A DNA stretch of 35,767 nt from an uncultured Acetatifactor sp. (GTDB lineage Bacteria > Bacillota > Clostridia > Lachnospirales > Lachnospiraceae). The translations under genes and the position numbers were made by a program. Shown piece by piece: positions 21,562 to 29,569 of this stretch. The stretch is taken from NCBI GenBank assembly GCA_947629645.1, contig CANREV010000031.1, positions 1 through 35,767 of the forward strand, in the 5' to 3' direction. The notes below the pieces were generated by a model. It was not told the origin of the DNA. It saw only the letters and a list, made by a program, of their open reading frames with translations, and ran no database searches. Each line of letters opens with the position of its first letter. Positions within the stretch are counted from its first letter, which is position 1.

Positions 21562-24441
21562 TTGAAAATTTCATTTTATCAACAGACAGCTCTGGAAACG
21601 GAAAAGCAGCATACGGAGAAATCACATGCGGCCCGCGTTGCAAATGCGGCGGCAAATTATCAGGTGACTTTCCATGACAGGAAAGAGGAACTTTGGGGCG
21701 CAGCGGCCACGAGCGGCAGGGAGAAGGGCAAGAGCCTGATCGAACTGCAGCAGGAGGCGGACAATACAGATGTGGCTATTCAGCAGGATTATAACATTGT
21801 GATGTCCCATACCATGTCGCAGGAAGACTATGCCCAAATGCAAAAAGAAGGCTTTAGCTTTGAAAACATGGATCCCGATACGGCGGTGACGATTGTGGAT
21901 AAGATCAAGGCGGAACTTGTGCGTTCCGGCAAGCATATCGCCGGTTATACGGATGATCTGGATATGGATACGCTGGCGGCGGCAGTGGGAAGCGAAGCGC
22001 TGGCGGCGGCAGTGGCTCAGAGTTTCCGCGAGGCGGACATACCGCTCACCGAAGAGAATCTGGAGGACGTGGTTCAGGCCTGGAATATGGCCGCAGAGTT
22101 AAAGCCTATGGAGGAAGGCGCCGAGGGCTATCTGATCGACAATGAAATGTCGGCTCAGATCTGGAACCTCTATCTGGCGCAAAACAGCGGGGCCGGAATC
22201 GGCGCGGCTGGCGCGCCCAGGTATTACGCCGAGGATATTCAGGGATATTACGCCCAGAGCGCGCAGGTTCAGGAGAAGGAGGATCTGTCTGCCCAGATCG
22301 ACAAAGTGATCCGCCAGTCCGGCAGGGAAGTGAACGAAAAAACGCGTCAGTCCGCACAGTGGCTATTGGAGAAGGGATATCCCCTTACGGCTCAAAATCT
22401 GGACCGTATGGAAGAGCTGGCGGCGCTGGAGCTTCCCGTGTCGCCCAGGCAGTTTGCGGAGGCTGCAGCCGCAGCCATTGCGGAGGGCAAAAATCCCATA
22501 TATGGCGAACTGTCGCAGGGAAACCGGAACATCTATGAGAAAGCGGTACAGATAGAAGCGTATTATCAGAGTAGCGAAGTATGGGAGAAATATGGGGGGG
22601 ACGTGACGGCCCGCAGACAGTTGGAAGAGATCCGTCTGCGCATGACCGCGGAAGTGAATCTCAAGCTGTTAAAGAGCGGTTTTTCCATTGATACGGCGCC
22701 TATGGAGGAACTGGTGGAAGCGTTAAAACAGGCGGAAGAGGAGCTGGCAGGACAGTACTTCCCCAATGATGCGCAGGCGGTGGATAAATATCGCAGCTTT
22801 ACCCGCACCAACGAGATCATGGAGCAGATTCCCCAGCTGCCCGCGCAGATTCTGGGCTCCTTTGCGGAGGGCCGGGCGTTGTTTTCTCTGGGAGAGTTCC
22901 ATGAAGAGGGGAAAGCTCTTCAGGATACTTACCAGAGAGCGCGGACGGACTATGAGGCTTTGATGACAGCTCCCAGAGCGGATCTGGGGGACAACATCAA
23001 AAAGGCATTTGCCAATGTGGATGATATTCTGCAGGATCTGGGGCTGGAACTGACGGAGGAAAACCGCCGCGCTGCAAGGATCTTAGGCTATAACCGCATG
23101 GAGATGACAATTCAGAATATCGAAGCGGTACGGTCGGCGGACGAACAGGTAAAGAACGTGGTGGAAAAGATGACTCCCGCCACGGTTTTGAAAATGATCC
23201 GGGACGATTTTAATCCTTTGGAGAAAAGTTTTGCCGAACTGGAACATTATTTTGAAGAATTGCCGGAGGAATACAGGGAATCTTCTGAGAATTATGCCAG
23301 ATTTCTGTATGGCCTGGAGAGAAATCACGAAATCACGGAGGAAGAACGGGCAGGCTATATCGGGATCTTTCGTCTGATCCGTCAGATCGAGAAGTCCGAT
23401 GGCGCTGCGGCAGGAACATTGGTGAACGCGCAGGCGGAGCTGCATTTTGCCAACCTGATTACAGCGGTCCGCACGGGTAAGGTAAAGTCTCTGGATAAGA
23501 AGGTCACCGATGAGCTTGGCGCTGTGACGGAACTGATCCGCAAAGGCGACAGTATTACGGATCAGATTGCCAAAGCCTTTGCCAAGACGGCGGAAAAAGC
23601 ACTGACAGAACTGTCATATAGTGAAGAGGCGGAAGCCGGATATCAATGCGAAAATCTGGAATCGATCCGGCAGGCGGCCCGTACCGATGGGGAAAGCGTT
23701 GCGCTGCTTGAGCGGGGGCAGGTGACAGTGACTGCGGAAAATCTGCTTGCGGCGCAGGCTTTGACGCAGGATACAAAAGATCTTTTTGCGGCTGCCGGTA
23801 AAAGGAAAAGACTGGAAGAGGAACAGACGGCGGCGGAGGCGGATGAGAAAATGATCCGCAGCCTGGAGTTGTGGCAGAAGCTGGATGATAAAGAAGACTT
23901 TAGAGAGGCTTATGAAAAGACGGTGGAAGAGGCAACGACAGCGGCGGAGGAAGCGTCTTTTGAGGAAGCGGACACCAGCCTGGATGTGCGCAGGATGCAG
24001 CTGGTTCACAAGCAACTGACAGTAGTGTCGTCTCTGGCGCAGCAGGAAGAGTACATTGTGCCTATGTATATCGGAGACAGATTGTCCAGAGTGCACTTGA
24101 TTTTTGACAGAGGCGGCGCCCAAAAGGGTACTGTTTCGATCAGCGTCCGCATGAGCGGCGGAGAGTGTCTGGAAGCGTCCCTGTCTGTGGAAAAAGGAAC
24201 GGTTTCGGGAATTTTAACAGGAAAGACACAAAATGAGGTAATGAAATTGCAAAGAATTGCCGATACCTTTAGAGAAGAGGCGAAAGAACACTGGACAGTG
24301 GGAGAGTTACAGATTGCTGCAACGCAGCCTCTTTCACAGGCAATCAGCACTGCGGGAGCAGACGATGCAAAGAAAGCGGACAATAGTGAGCTTTATCGGG
24401 CGGCAAAGACATTCCTGCACGCGGTAGAACAAGGAGAATAA
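21562..24441 (+). CDS. DUF6240-like flagellar-locus protein, possible FliK-type C-terminus
   Basis: This 959-residue soluble protein, rich in Glu, Ala and Gln, is largely helical, with many ENL- and AAR-type helical repeats. Its last 150 residues switch to a beta-rich domain (VPMYIGDRLSRVHLIF and onward). That end resembles the C-terminal domain of the flagellar hook-length protein FliK. The whole layout matches what I recall as DUF6240 proteins of Lachnospiraceae. The start is a TTG at 21562 with GAAAGAGG seven bases upstream; the frame is open back to 21508, but that part lies in a terminator hairpin. It ends three bases before the flagellin ATG, so the two are co-transcribed. A flagellar role is inferred from context and the weak FliK likeness. 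Confidence 0.75.
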   Translation: MKISFYQQTALETEKQHTEKSHAARVANAAANYQVTFHDRKEELWGAAATSGREKGKSLIELQQEADNTDVAIQQDYNIVMSHTMSQEDYAQMQKEGFSFENMDPDTAVTIVDKIKAELVRSGKHIAGYTDDLDMDTLAAAVGSEALAAAVAQSFREADIPLTEENLEDVVQAWNMAAELKPMEEGAEGYLIDNEMSAQIWNLYLAQNSGAGIGAAGAPRYYAEDIQGYYAQSAQVQEKEDLSAQIDKVIRQSGREVNEKTRQSAQWLLEKGYPLTAQNLDRMEELAALELPVSPRQFAEAAAAAIAEGKNPIYGELSQGNRNIYEKAVQIEAYYQSSEVWEKYGGDVTARRQLEEIRLRMTAEVNLKLLKSGFSIDTAPMEELVEALKQAEEELAGQYFPNDAQAVDKYRSFTRTNEIMEQIPQLPAQILGSFAEGRALFSLGEFHEEGKALQDTYQRARTDYEALMTAPRADLGDNIKKAFANVDDILQDLGLELTEENRRAARILGYNRMEMTIQNIEAVRSADEQVKNVVEKMTPATVLKMIRDDFNPLEKSFAELEHYFEELPEEYRESSENYARFLYGLERNHEITEEERAGYIGIFRLIRQIEKSDGAAAGTLVNAQAELHFANLITAVRTGKVKSLDKKVTDELGAVTELIRKGDSITDQIAKAFAKTAEKALTELSYSEEAEAGYQCENLESIRQAARTDGESVALLERGQVTVTAENLLAAQALTQDTKDLFAAAGKRKRLEEEQTAAEADEKMIRSLELWQKLDDKEDFREAYEKTVEEATTAAEEASFEEADTSLDVRRMQLVHKQLTVVSSLAQQEEYIVPMYIGDRLSRVHLIFDRGGAQKGTVSISVRMSGGECLEASLSVEKGTVSGILTGKTQNEVMKLQRIADTFREEAKEHWTVGELQIAATQPLSQAISTAGADDAKKADNSELYRAAKTFLHAVEQGE
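24239..24266 (+). promoter_or_regulatory. possible internal sigma-D promoter for flagellin
   Basis: TAAT (24239-24242), 16 bases, then GCCGATAC (24259-24266), compared with TAAA-N15-GCCGATAA: ten of twelve bases match. It lies inside the DUF6240 gene about 180 bases before the flagellin ATG and would allow separate high expression of flagellin. The bases also encode protein, so chance is possible. Confidence 0.38.
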
Positions 24442-24444
24442 GGT

Positions 24445-25572
24445 ATGAGAATCAATTACAATGTATCTGCAATGCTTTCTAATAACGCGCTGGCAAACAA
24501 TGACAGCCTGCTGGCACAGTCTCTGGAGAGATTGTCTTCCGGTCTGAAGATCAATCACGCGAAGGATAATCCCGCGGGACTGGCAATGGCAAAGAGAATG
24601 AATGCACAGATTGAAGGTTTGTCCGTTGCCAATGACAACGCCAGCAACGGTATCTCCGTGATTTCGGTTGCGGACGGAGCCATGACGGAAGTCAGCAGTA
24701 TGCTGCAGCGTATGAATGAGCTGGCAGTGAAGGCTTCCAACGGTACCATGACAGGAGAAGATAACGCTGTGATCCAGTCTGAGATCGCGCAGTTGAAAGA
24801 AGAGATCACCCGAGTGTCCGAGACTACCGAGTTTAACGGACAAAAGCTGTTAAACGGCGAGTTTTCTTTAAAAGGCTATATCAAGGAGGACAGTGCCCTT
24901 GATATTAAAGTCAACTCTTACTCCACGGACGTCCCCGCCAAAGAATATACCATCGACAGCCTTATTGTAGGCGCAAAAGACGAGAATGGCAATTATGTCG
25001 TAAATGCAGGAGATATCACGCTGGGTGACGGGTTCCCGGACGGCGCTGTTGTCTCTGTGGAAAAGGACCTTTTGACCATCAAAGCGGACGGCGGTTTTGA
25101 GATTAAGCTGGATTTGTCCGGAGTGGACGCGCAGGCAGGCGGGACCTATGGGCCTTTTACCGTTGACGCTACGGGGATCGGCGCTATGCGGCTTCAGGTG
25201 GGCGCAAATGAAGGTCAGATTCTGGCGGTTGATATACCGGCTGTTACGCTACAGAATATGGGGATTTCCGATCTGAATGTGGATACGCAAAAGAACGCGG
25301 AAGCAGCCATTGAAAGCATCAAAGGCGCTATTCAGTTTGTCTCCGGCGTGCGCGGACGGTTGGGCGCTTATCAGAATCGTCTGGAGTCTACGATCAACAG
25401 CCTGGACATCACGTCTGAAAATATGACCAGTGCGTATTCCCGCCTGATGGATGTGGATATGGCGGAGGAAATGACCAATTATACCACATATCAGGTTTTG
25501 ACGCAGGCCGGAACTTCCATGCTGGCGCAGGCTAACGAAAGGCCTTCGCAGGTGCTGCAGTTACTGCAGTAA
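24445..25572 (+). CDS. hag: flagellin
   Basis: This 375-residue flagellin polymerises outside the cell into the flagellar filament. The conserved N-terminal D0/D1 region (MRINYNVSAMLSNNAL, then SGLKINHAKDNPAGLAMAKRM) and C-terminal D1/D0 region (TSENMTSAYSRLMDVDMAEE to QANERPSQVLQLLQ) are complete. The central variable part (about residues 145-275) is short. There is no signal peptide, as expected for flagellar type III export. AAGGAGAATAAGGT precedes the ATG. It lies between the DUF6240 gene and fliS, its chaperone. Confidence 0.97.
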   Translation: MRINYNVSAMLSNNALANNDSLLAQSLERLSSGLKINHAKDNPAGLAMAKRMNAQIEGLSVANDNASNGISVISVADGAMTEVSSMLQRMNELAVKASNGTMTGEDNAVIQSEIAQLKEEITRVSETTEFNGQKLLNGEFSLKGYIKEDSALDIKVNSYSTDVPAKEYTIDSLIVGAKDENGNYVVNAGDITLGDGFPDGAVVSVEKDLLTIKADGGFEIKLDLSGVDAQAGGTYGPFTVDATGIGAMRLQVGANEGQILAVDIPAVTLQNMGISDLNVDTQKNAEAAIESIKGAIQFVSGVRGRLGAYQNRLESTINSLDITSENMTSAYSRLMDVDMAEEMTNYTTYQVLTQAGTSMLAQANERPSQVLQLLQ

Positions 25573-25609
25573 AGCAGAATGGAAATGAATCTTATCGCGG
25601 GGAACGATC

Positions 25610-26086
25610 ATGACTAATGAAGTGAAACAGCAGTTTACACTGCGCATCTCGCAGGCGAACCCTACGGAGATGGTGGTAATTTTATATGAAATGTTGTTGT
25701 GCTATCTGGAGGAGGGCAGGAATGCGCTGGGAAACGGTGATATTCTGGCGTTTAAAGAGGCAAACCGAAAGAGCAGAGGCTGCGTCAATGAATTGCTCCA
25801 GTCTTTGAATCTGAAGTATGAACCGGCCCCTGCCCTGCAACAGTTGTATCTGTTTAGTATCCGCCGTCTGGCGCTTGCGGAGGTAAAGCAGGATCCGGCG
25901 CTGCTGACGGAAATTGAGAAGGTGATTCGTCCCCTTTGCGATGCTTATGGAAAGATTGCAGATCAGAATCAGGCGGGACCGGTCATGAACAATTCACAGA
26001 TGGTTTATGCCGGTTTGACCTATGGCAGGAATACTTTAACTGAAAACATGGCTGACCAAGGCACGAATCGAGGCATGTTTGCCTGA
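25610..26086 (+). CDS. fliS: flagellin export chaperone FliS
   Basis: This 158-residue all-helical protein carries the FliS hallmarks: an N-terminal IxQANPTEMVVILYEMLLCYLEEG helix and a following helical bundle. FliS binds the C-terminus of flagellin in the cytoplasm and prevents early polymerisation. It begins 37 bases after hag with a GGGGA ribosome binding site. The last 51 bases overlap, tail to tail, the end of the minus-strand DUF2508 gene. Its probable terminator lies about 120-160 bases downstream, inside that antisense gene. The family is fairly sure; the C-terminal 25 residues are less typical. Confidence 0.88.
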   Translation: MTNEVKQQFTLRISQANPTEMVVILYEMLLCYLEEGRNALGNGDILAFKEANRKSRGCVNELLQSLNLKYEPAPALQQLYLFSIRRLALAEVKQDPALLTEIEKVIRPLCDAYGKIADQNQAGPVMNNSQMVYAGLTYGRNTLTENMADQGTNRGMFA

Positions 26087-26332
26087 TTCCTGCGGGAGCG
26101 AAAGGGTTTCCAGAGCTGCCAGATCAGTCAGATGCTTGTATCTTTTTTGGAGAGAATTGATCTCATAAATATAGCTATCAATCAGATCCGTTTCTAAAGC
26201 ATTATCAAAACCCGCATAGGCGACAGCAAGCGCCTGTCGGGTTTTTTTGATGGAGTCCTGCAGATCCACGGGAGTGTAATCTTCCTCGCATGTACCGGAT
26301 GTTCTCGTGCCTTGGCTGTAATACATTTTCAT
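26036..26332 (-). CDS. DUF2508 (YaaL-like) family protein
   Basis: This is the only minus-strand gene seen. It encodes about 98 residues. The core (KKTRQALAVAYAGFDNALET, then DLIDSYIYEINSLQKRY) matches the DUF2508/YaaL pattern of a small helical protein with the DLIDxxIYE signature. YaaL genes normally lie beside bofA, and bofA starts just on the other side of the shared upstream region, here divergently. The frame is open to an ATG at 26353, which lacks a ribosome binding site. The in-frame ATG at 26332 follows GAAAGGA by 11 bases and is the likelier start. The 3' end overlaps fliS, and the body contains a plus-strand terminator. Function unknown. Confidence 0.8.
   Translation of the reverse strand: MKMYYSQGTRTSGTCEEDYTPVDLQDSIKKTRQALAVAYAGFDNALETDLIDSYIYEINSLQKRYKHLTDLAALETLSLPQESGKHASIRALVSHVFS
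26209..26248 (+). terminator. plus-strand terminator for hag-fliS inside the antisense DUF2508 gene
   Basis: AACCCG (26209-26214) pairs with CGGGTT, and AGGCG (26218-26222) with CGCCT, around a small internal loop and an eight-base apical loop; seven T follow (26242-26248). It is oriented for transcripts coming from fliS. Confidence 0.65.
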
Positions 26333-26451
26333 GGTTTCAAGCGTCCTTTCCATTAGGTTATTACAAGTATAAGCCTGTAACTAGAAAAATATACCAGAAT
26401 AATTATTTAAAATTCTGCATACAGTTTAGCAAAAGAAAAGACGAGGCTTTT

Positions 26452-26727
26452 ATGAAGAATTTTGGTTCCGGCACGCTTGTTATCATTTTTTCCTGCGCGT
26501 TGGTGCTTTTGGTAGGAGCGCTGAGGAAAAAGACGGAATGGATGCTGAATATTCTGATGCGGGGAATTCTTGGAACGATTGCGATCTATTTTATCAACGA
26601 TGCGCTCCTTAGTATGGGAATCCCGATAGAAGTTGGTATCAATCCTGTTACTGTTTTGACATCCGGAATCCTTGGATTTCCTGGGGTTGCAGTGCTTTAC
26701 GGGATAGGATTTTATAAAATATTGTAA
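26452..26727 (+). CDS. bofA: BofA-family protein (pro-sigma-K processing inhibitor type)
   Basis: This 91-residue membrane protein has two to three hydrophobic segments and the BofA pattern: RGILGTIAIYFIND in the middle and VGINPVTVLTSGILGFPGVAVLYGI at the end. In Bacillus, BofA holds the SpoIVFB protease inactive in the forespore-surrounding membrane and so delays sigma-K activation. Clostridial BofA-like proteins occur also where that pathway is not proven. GAGG lies just upstream of the ATG at 26452; the open frame running up to 26290 reads through the divergent upstream region and was not used. It faces away from DUF2508, its usual partner. Confidence 0.88.
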   Translation: MKNFGSGTLVIIFSCALVLLVGALRKKTEWMLNILMRGILGTIAIYFINDALLSMGIPIEVGINPVTVLTSGILGFPGVAVLYGIGFYKIL

Positions 26728-26763
26728 GTTTTTCACAAAATTAATCTTTTTGTAAAATTGTAC

Positions 26764-26792
26764 TTGCAAATGAAATTCCGGTTTATTATAAT
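26764..26792 (+). promoter_or_regulatory. promoter of the Tad pilus operon
   Basis: TTGCAA (26764-26769), 17 bases, then a perfect TATAAT (26787-26792), about 48 bases before the first Tad gene and after the bofA stop. It is the only promoter candidate found ahead of the long run of closely spaced Tad genes. Confidence 0.7.
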
Positions 26793-26839
26793 GCATTTTA
26801 CAACGACTTGGATCAATAGCGGTAAAAGGAGATGAAAGA

Positions 26840-27343
26840 TTGGCAGCTTTGTGTATTTTGCTGGCGGCTGCCTGCGGCTATGATTATAAGCGTAAAAGGA
26901 TCCCTAATTATCTCATAGCTTTTATGGCGGTTGTTGGCGTTGGATGGCGGTTTGGGGAGAGCGGCATCCGAGGATCCCTTTCCTATTTGATGGAAGCGGC
27001 AGTCATTATGAGCCTGTTGTATCTGTTTTTTAAGATCGGCGCCATTGGTGCGGGGGACGTCAAATTGTTCGGTGTGTCAGCCGGTTATCTTCCCTGTTCT
27101 AAAATTTTAATGTTCTTATTTGTTTCTTTGCTGATTTCGGCAATAATCTCACTTTTGAAAATGTGGAAAGAAAAAAATCTGTTTGAACGACTGCGGTGTC
27201 TGGCATCGTATTTGTCAGATGTAAAAAAAGGCGGCGTATGGAAGCTTTATCCGGAGAGCGGAATGGAAAAACAGACTGCGGGGATCTGTCTGTCGGGCCC
27301 TGTTCTGCTGAGTCTGCTGCTGTACTTGGGAGGTGTATATTAG
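26840..27343 (+). CDS. tadV: TadV/CpaA-type prepilin peptidase (A24 family)
   Basis: This 167-residue integral membrane aspartic protease has the two catalytic Asp of the A24 family: Asp15 in GYDYKRKRIPN and Asp73 in GAGDVKL, the canonical GxGD motif. It should trim the short leader of the Flp pilin and possibly of the TadE-like proteins. The start is a TTG with AAAGGAGA eight bases upstream. It is the first gene of the operon and is followed almost directly by tadZ. A second, more divergent peptidase is found at 34771 in the same operon. Confidence 0.9.
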   Translation: MAALCILLAAACGYDYKRKRIPNYLIAFMAVVGVGWRFGESGIRGSLSYLMEAAVIMSLLYLFFKIGAIGAGDVKLFGVSAGYLPCSKILMFLFVSLLISAIISLLKMWKEKNLFERLRCLASYLSDVKKGGVWKLYPESGMEKQTAGICLSGPVLLSLLLYLGGVY

Positions 27344-27345
27344 CT

Positions 27346-28344
27346 TTGAAAGAAACAGGAAGCGTATTGGCGCTGTGTGATACGGAGGAAGAGTATGCCC
27401 GCCTGATGGCGGAATTTCTGAAAAGCCATAAAGATCTGCCGTGGGAGCTTCATACTTATACGGATGTGGAAGAGTTGTTTCTTCGTGAGCAGCATCAGCC
27501 CGTGGCCATGTTGGTGGTAGCGGAGTCGGCTTACACGGAAGAGATGAAAAAATTGCAGCCGGACAGGCTGGTAGTGCTCAGTGAAAGCGGCATTCTGCGA
27601 TGGAAGGAACTGCATTATGTGGATAAATACCAGCAGGCGGAGGAAGTGCTGAGAAATCTTCTGTCCGTATATATGGAGATTGCCAAATTCCAGTATCCGA
27701 GGTTAAAAAAAGGCGGCAGTACGGTATTTATCGGTAACTATTCCCCCGTCAGGCGAAGCATGCAGACATCTTTTGCGTTGACTATGAGTCAGCTGTTGGC
27801 GCAGGAGCATCGGACATTGTACCTGAACTTTGAGCATTATGCGGGAGTGGCGGAATTACTGCCTGACGTACAGACGCTGGATCTGGCGGATCTGCTTTAT
27901 TTTGTGAACGCGGATAAAGATAAGTTTTCCCTGCGGCTTAAGTCCATGCTCCGTCAAAAGGGCAAACTGGACTATATCCCGCCTGTGAAAGCCGGACAGA
28001 ACCTGTTGTCTGTCACAGCGGCCGAATGGCAAAATCTTCTGCAGAAAATAGAGGAAACCGGAGAGTATGAATATGTGATCCTGGACCTGTCAGAAAGCAT
28101 GCAGGGGCTGTTTGATATCCTGCGGTTATGCAGTCACATTTACACTATGACGCGGGAGGATCGCGTTTCCCAGAGTAAGCTGCTTCAGTACGAGCAGATG
28201 CTGTCGCTGTATGAATATGAAGATCTGCTGGAGAAGACAAAGCGGTTAAACCTCTCCCATATCCGCAGATTGCCGGGGGAACTGGAACAGTATACCCGCG
28301 GCGAACTGGCGGATATGGTGAAGGAACTTTTGAAATCGTTGTAG
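27346..28344 (+). CDS. tadZ: TadZ/CpaE-like protein lacking a P-loop
   Basis: This protein of about 332 residues has a receiver-like N-terminal domain (about residues 1-115) and a MinD-like C-terminal domain (about 120-330). TadZ proteins place the Tad machine at the cell surface or pole. Where MinD-type ATPases have a GKS/T P-loop, this one reads FIGNYSPVRRSMQTSFAL (starting near residue 127), with no Gly-Lys-Ser/Thr. The later YVILDLSES strand remains. It probably binds nucleotide poorly or not at all. The start is a TTG at 27346, after a GGGAGG within the end of tadV; the open frame extends to 27196 but overlaps tadV. Assignment rests on fold-like features and position between tadV and tadA. 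Confidence 0.8.
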   Translation: MKETGSVLALCDTEEEYARLMAEFLKSHKDLPWELHTYTDVEELFLREQHQPVAMLVVAESAYTEEMKKLQPDRLVVLSESGILRWKELHYVDKYQQAEEVLRNLLSVYMEIAKFQYPRLKKGGSTVFIGNYSPVRRSMQTSFALTMSQLLAQEHRTLYLNFEHYAGVAELLPDVQTLDLADLLYFVNADKDKFSLRLKSMLRQKGKLDYIPPVKAGQNLLSVTAAEWQNLLQKIEETGEYEYVILDLSESMQGLFDILRLCSHIYTMTREDRVSQSKLLQYEQMLSLYEYEDLLEKTKRLNLSHIRRLPGELEQYTRGELADMVKELLKSL

Positions 28345-28354
28345 GAGGTGAAAG

Positions 28355-29569
28355 ATGGAATATGCAGAACTGAAAAAAATGCTTCGGCAAAAAGTGCGGG
28401 AGCGGATTGATTATGTGAAAGACTATTCTGACGAAGAGGTGGAGGAGACGATAGATGAAATCCTTTTAAACCAAAAGGAATTGTCCCTCTGTCCGGTAGA
28501 GCAGCGCAGACGCCTGAAAAAAGAATTGTTTGATTCTTTGCGGAGACTGGATATCCTGCAGATATTTGTGGAAGACAGTTCTGTGACGGAGATCATGATC
28601 AATGGAAAGGATCATATTTTTATCGAAAAAGAGGGAAGGCTGCGAAAGCTGGATATCAGTTTTGAATCTGTGGAGAAACTTCAGGATGTGATCCAACAGA
28701 TCGTGGCGGGCTGCAACAGGGTGGTCAATGAAGCTTCGCCCATTGTGGACGCAAGGCTTCCCAACGGCTCCCGAGTCAACATTGTCATGAATCCCATCGC
28801 ATTGAACGGTCCCATTGTTACCATTCGGAGATTTCCCGATCATCCCATTACTATGAACCGGCTGTTACAGATGGAATCCATCACATCGGAAGCGGCCGAA
28901 TTTCTGGAACGTCTTGTCAGGGCTAAGTACAATATCTTTATCAGTGGAGGTACCGGAAGCGGTAAGACCACTTTCTTAAATGTCCTGTCTCATTATATCC
29001 CACCGGAAGAAAGAATCATCACAATAGAAGACAGCGCGGAACTGCAGCTGCAGGGTCTGCCTAATCTGGTCCGTCTGGAAACCAGAAACAGCAATGTGGA
29101 AGGGTGTCGTGAAATCACCATACGGGAACTGATCAAAACATCGTTGAGAATGAGGCCGGAGAGGATCATCGTGGGTGAGGTGAGGGGGCCTGAGGCTATC
29201 GATATGCTGCAATGTCTGAATACGGGACATGACGGCAGTATGTCCACAGGACATGCCAACAGCGGAAAAGATATGCTGGCACGATTGGAGAACATGGTGC
29301 TCATGGGAATGGATATTCCTCTTGCGGCGATCCGGCAGCAGATTGCCTCCGGCGTGGACATCATTGTGCACTTGGGACGGCTCAGGGACAAATCAAGGCG
29401 TGTTCTGGAAATCACGGAGATTGCAGGATATGAAAATGGCGACATCAGACTGAATCCCCTGTTTATTTTTGAGGAAGCAGGGGAGGATGCTCAGGGAAAT
29501 ATATTAGGAAAATTGCAGAAAAAAGGAGATTTGCTTCATGAAAACAAGCTTAAAACAGCGGGATTATAG
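28355..29569 (+). CDS. tadA: TadA/CpaF secretion ATPase
   Basis: This 404-residue cytoplasmic hexameric ATPase powers assembly of type IVb pili. Visible features are an N-terminal helical region with the CpaF-typical FVEDSSVTEIMINGKDHIFIE, the Walker A GGTGSGKT at residues 198-205, the Asp box TIEDSAELQL, the Walker B region RMRPERIIVGEVRGPEA, and the His box TGHDGSMSTGHAN. A strong GTAGGAGGTGAAAG precedes the ATG, ten bases after tadZ. Its 3' end overlaps the start of tadB by 32 bases, implying coupled translation. Confidence 0.96.
   Translation: MEYAELKKMLRQKVRERIDYVKDYSDEEVEETIDEILLNQKELSLCPVEQRRRLKKELFDSLRRLDILQIFVEDSSVTEIMINGKDHIFIEKEGRLRKLDISFESVEKLQDVIQQIVAGCNRVVNEASPIVDARLPNGSRVNIVMNPIALNGPIVTIRRFPDHPITMNRLLQMESITSEAAEFLERLVRAKYNIFISGGTGSGKTTFLNVLSHYIPPEERIITIEDSAELQLQGLPNLVRLETRNSNVEGCREITIRELIKTSLRMRPERIIVGEVRGPEAIDMLQCLNTGHDGSMSTGHANSGKDMLARLENMVLMGMDIPLAAIRQQIASGVDIIVHLGRLRDKSRRVLEITEIAGYENGDIRLNPLFIFEEAGEDAQGNILGKLQKKGDLLHENKLKTAGL

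Noticed and set aside
27196..27345. Upstream extension of the tadZ gene
   Set aside because: It overlaps the end of tadV in another frame and adds Cys/Arg-rich sequence unlike any TadZ.
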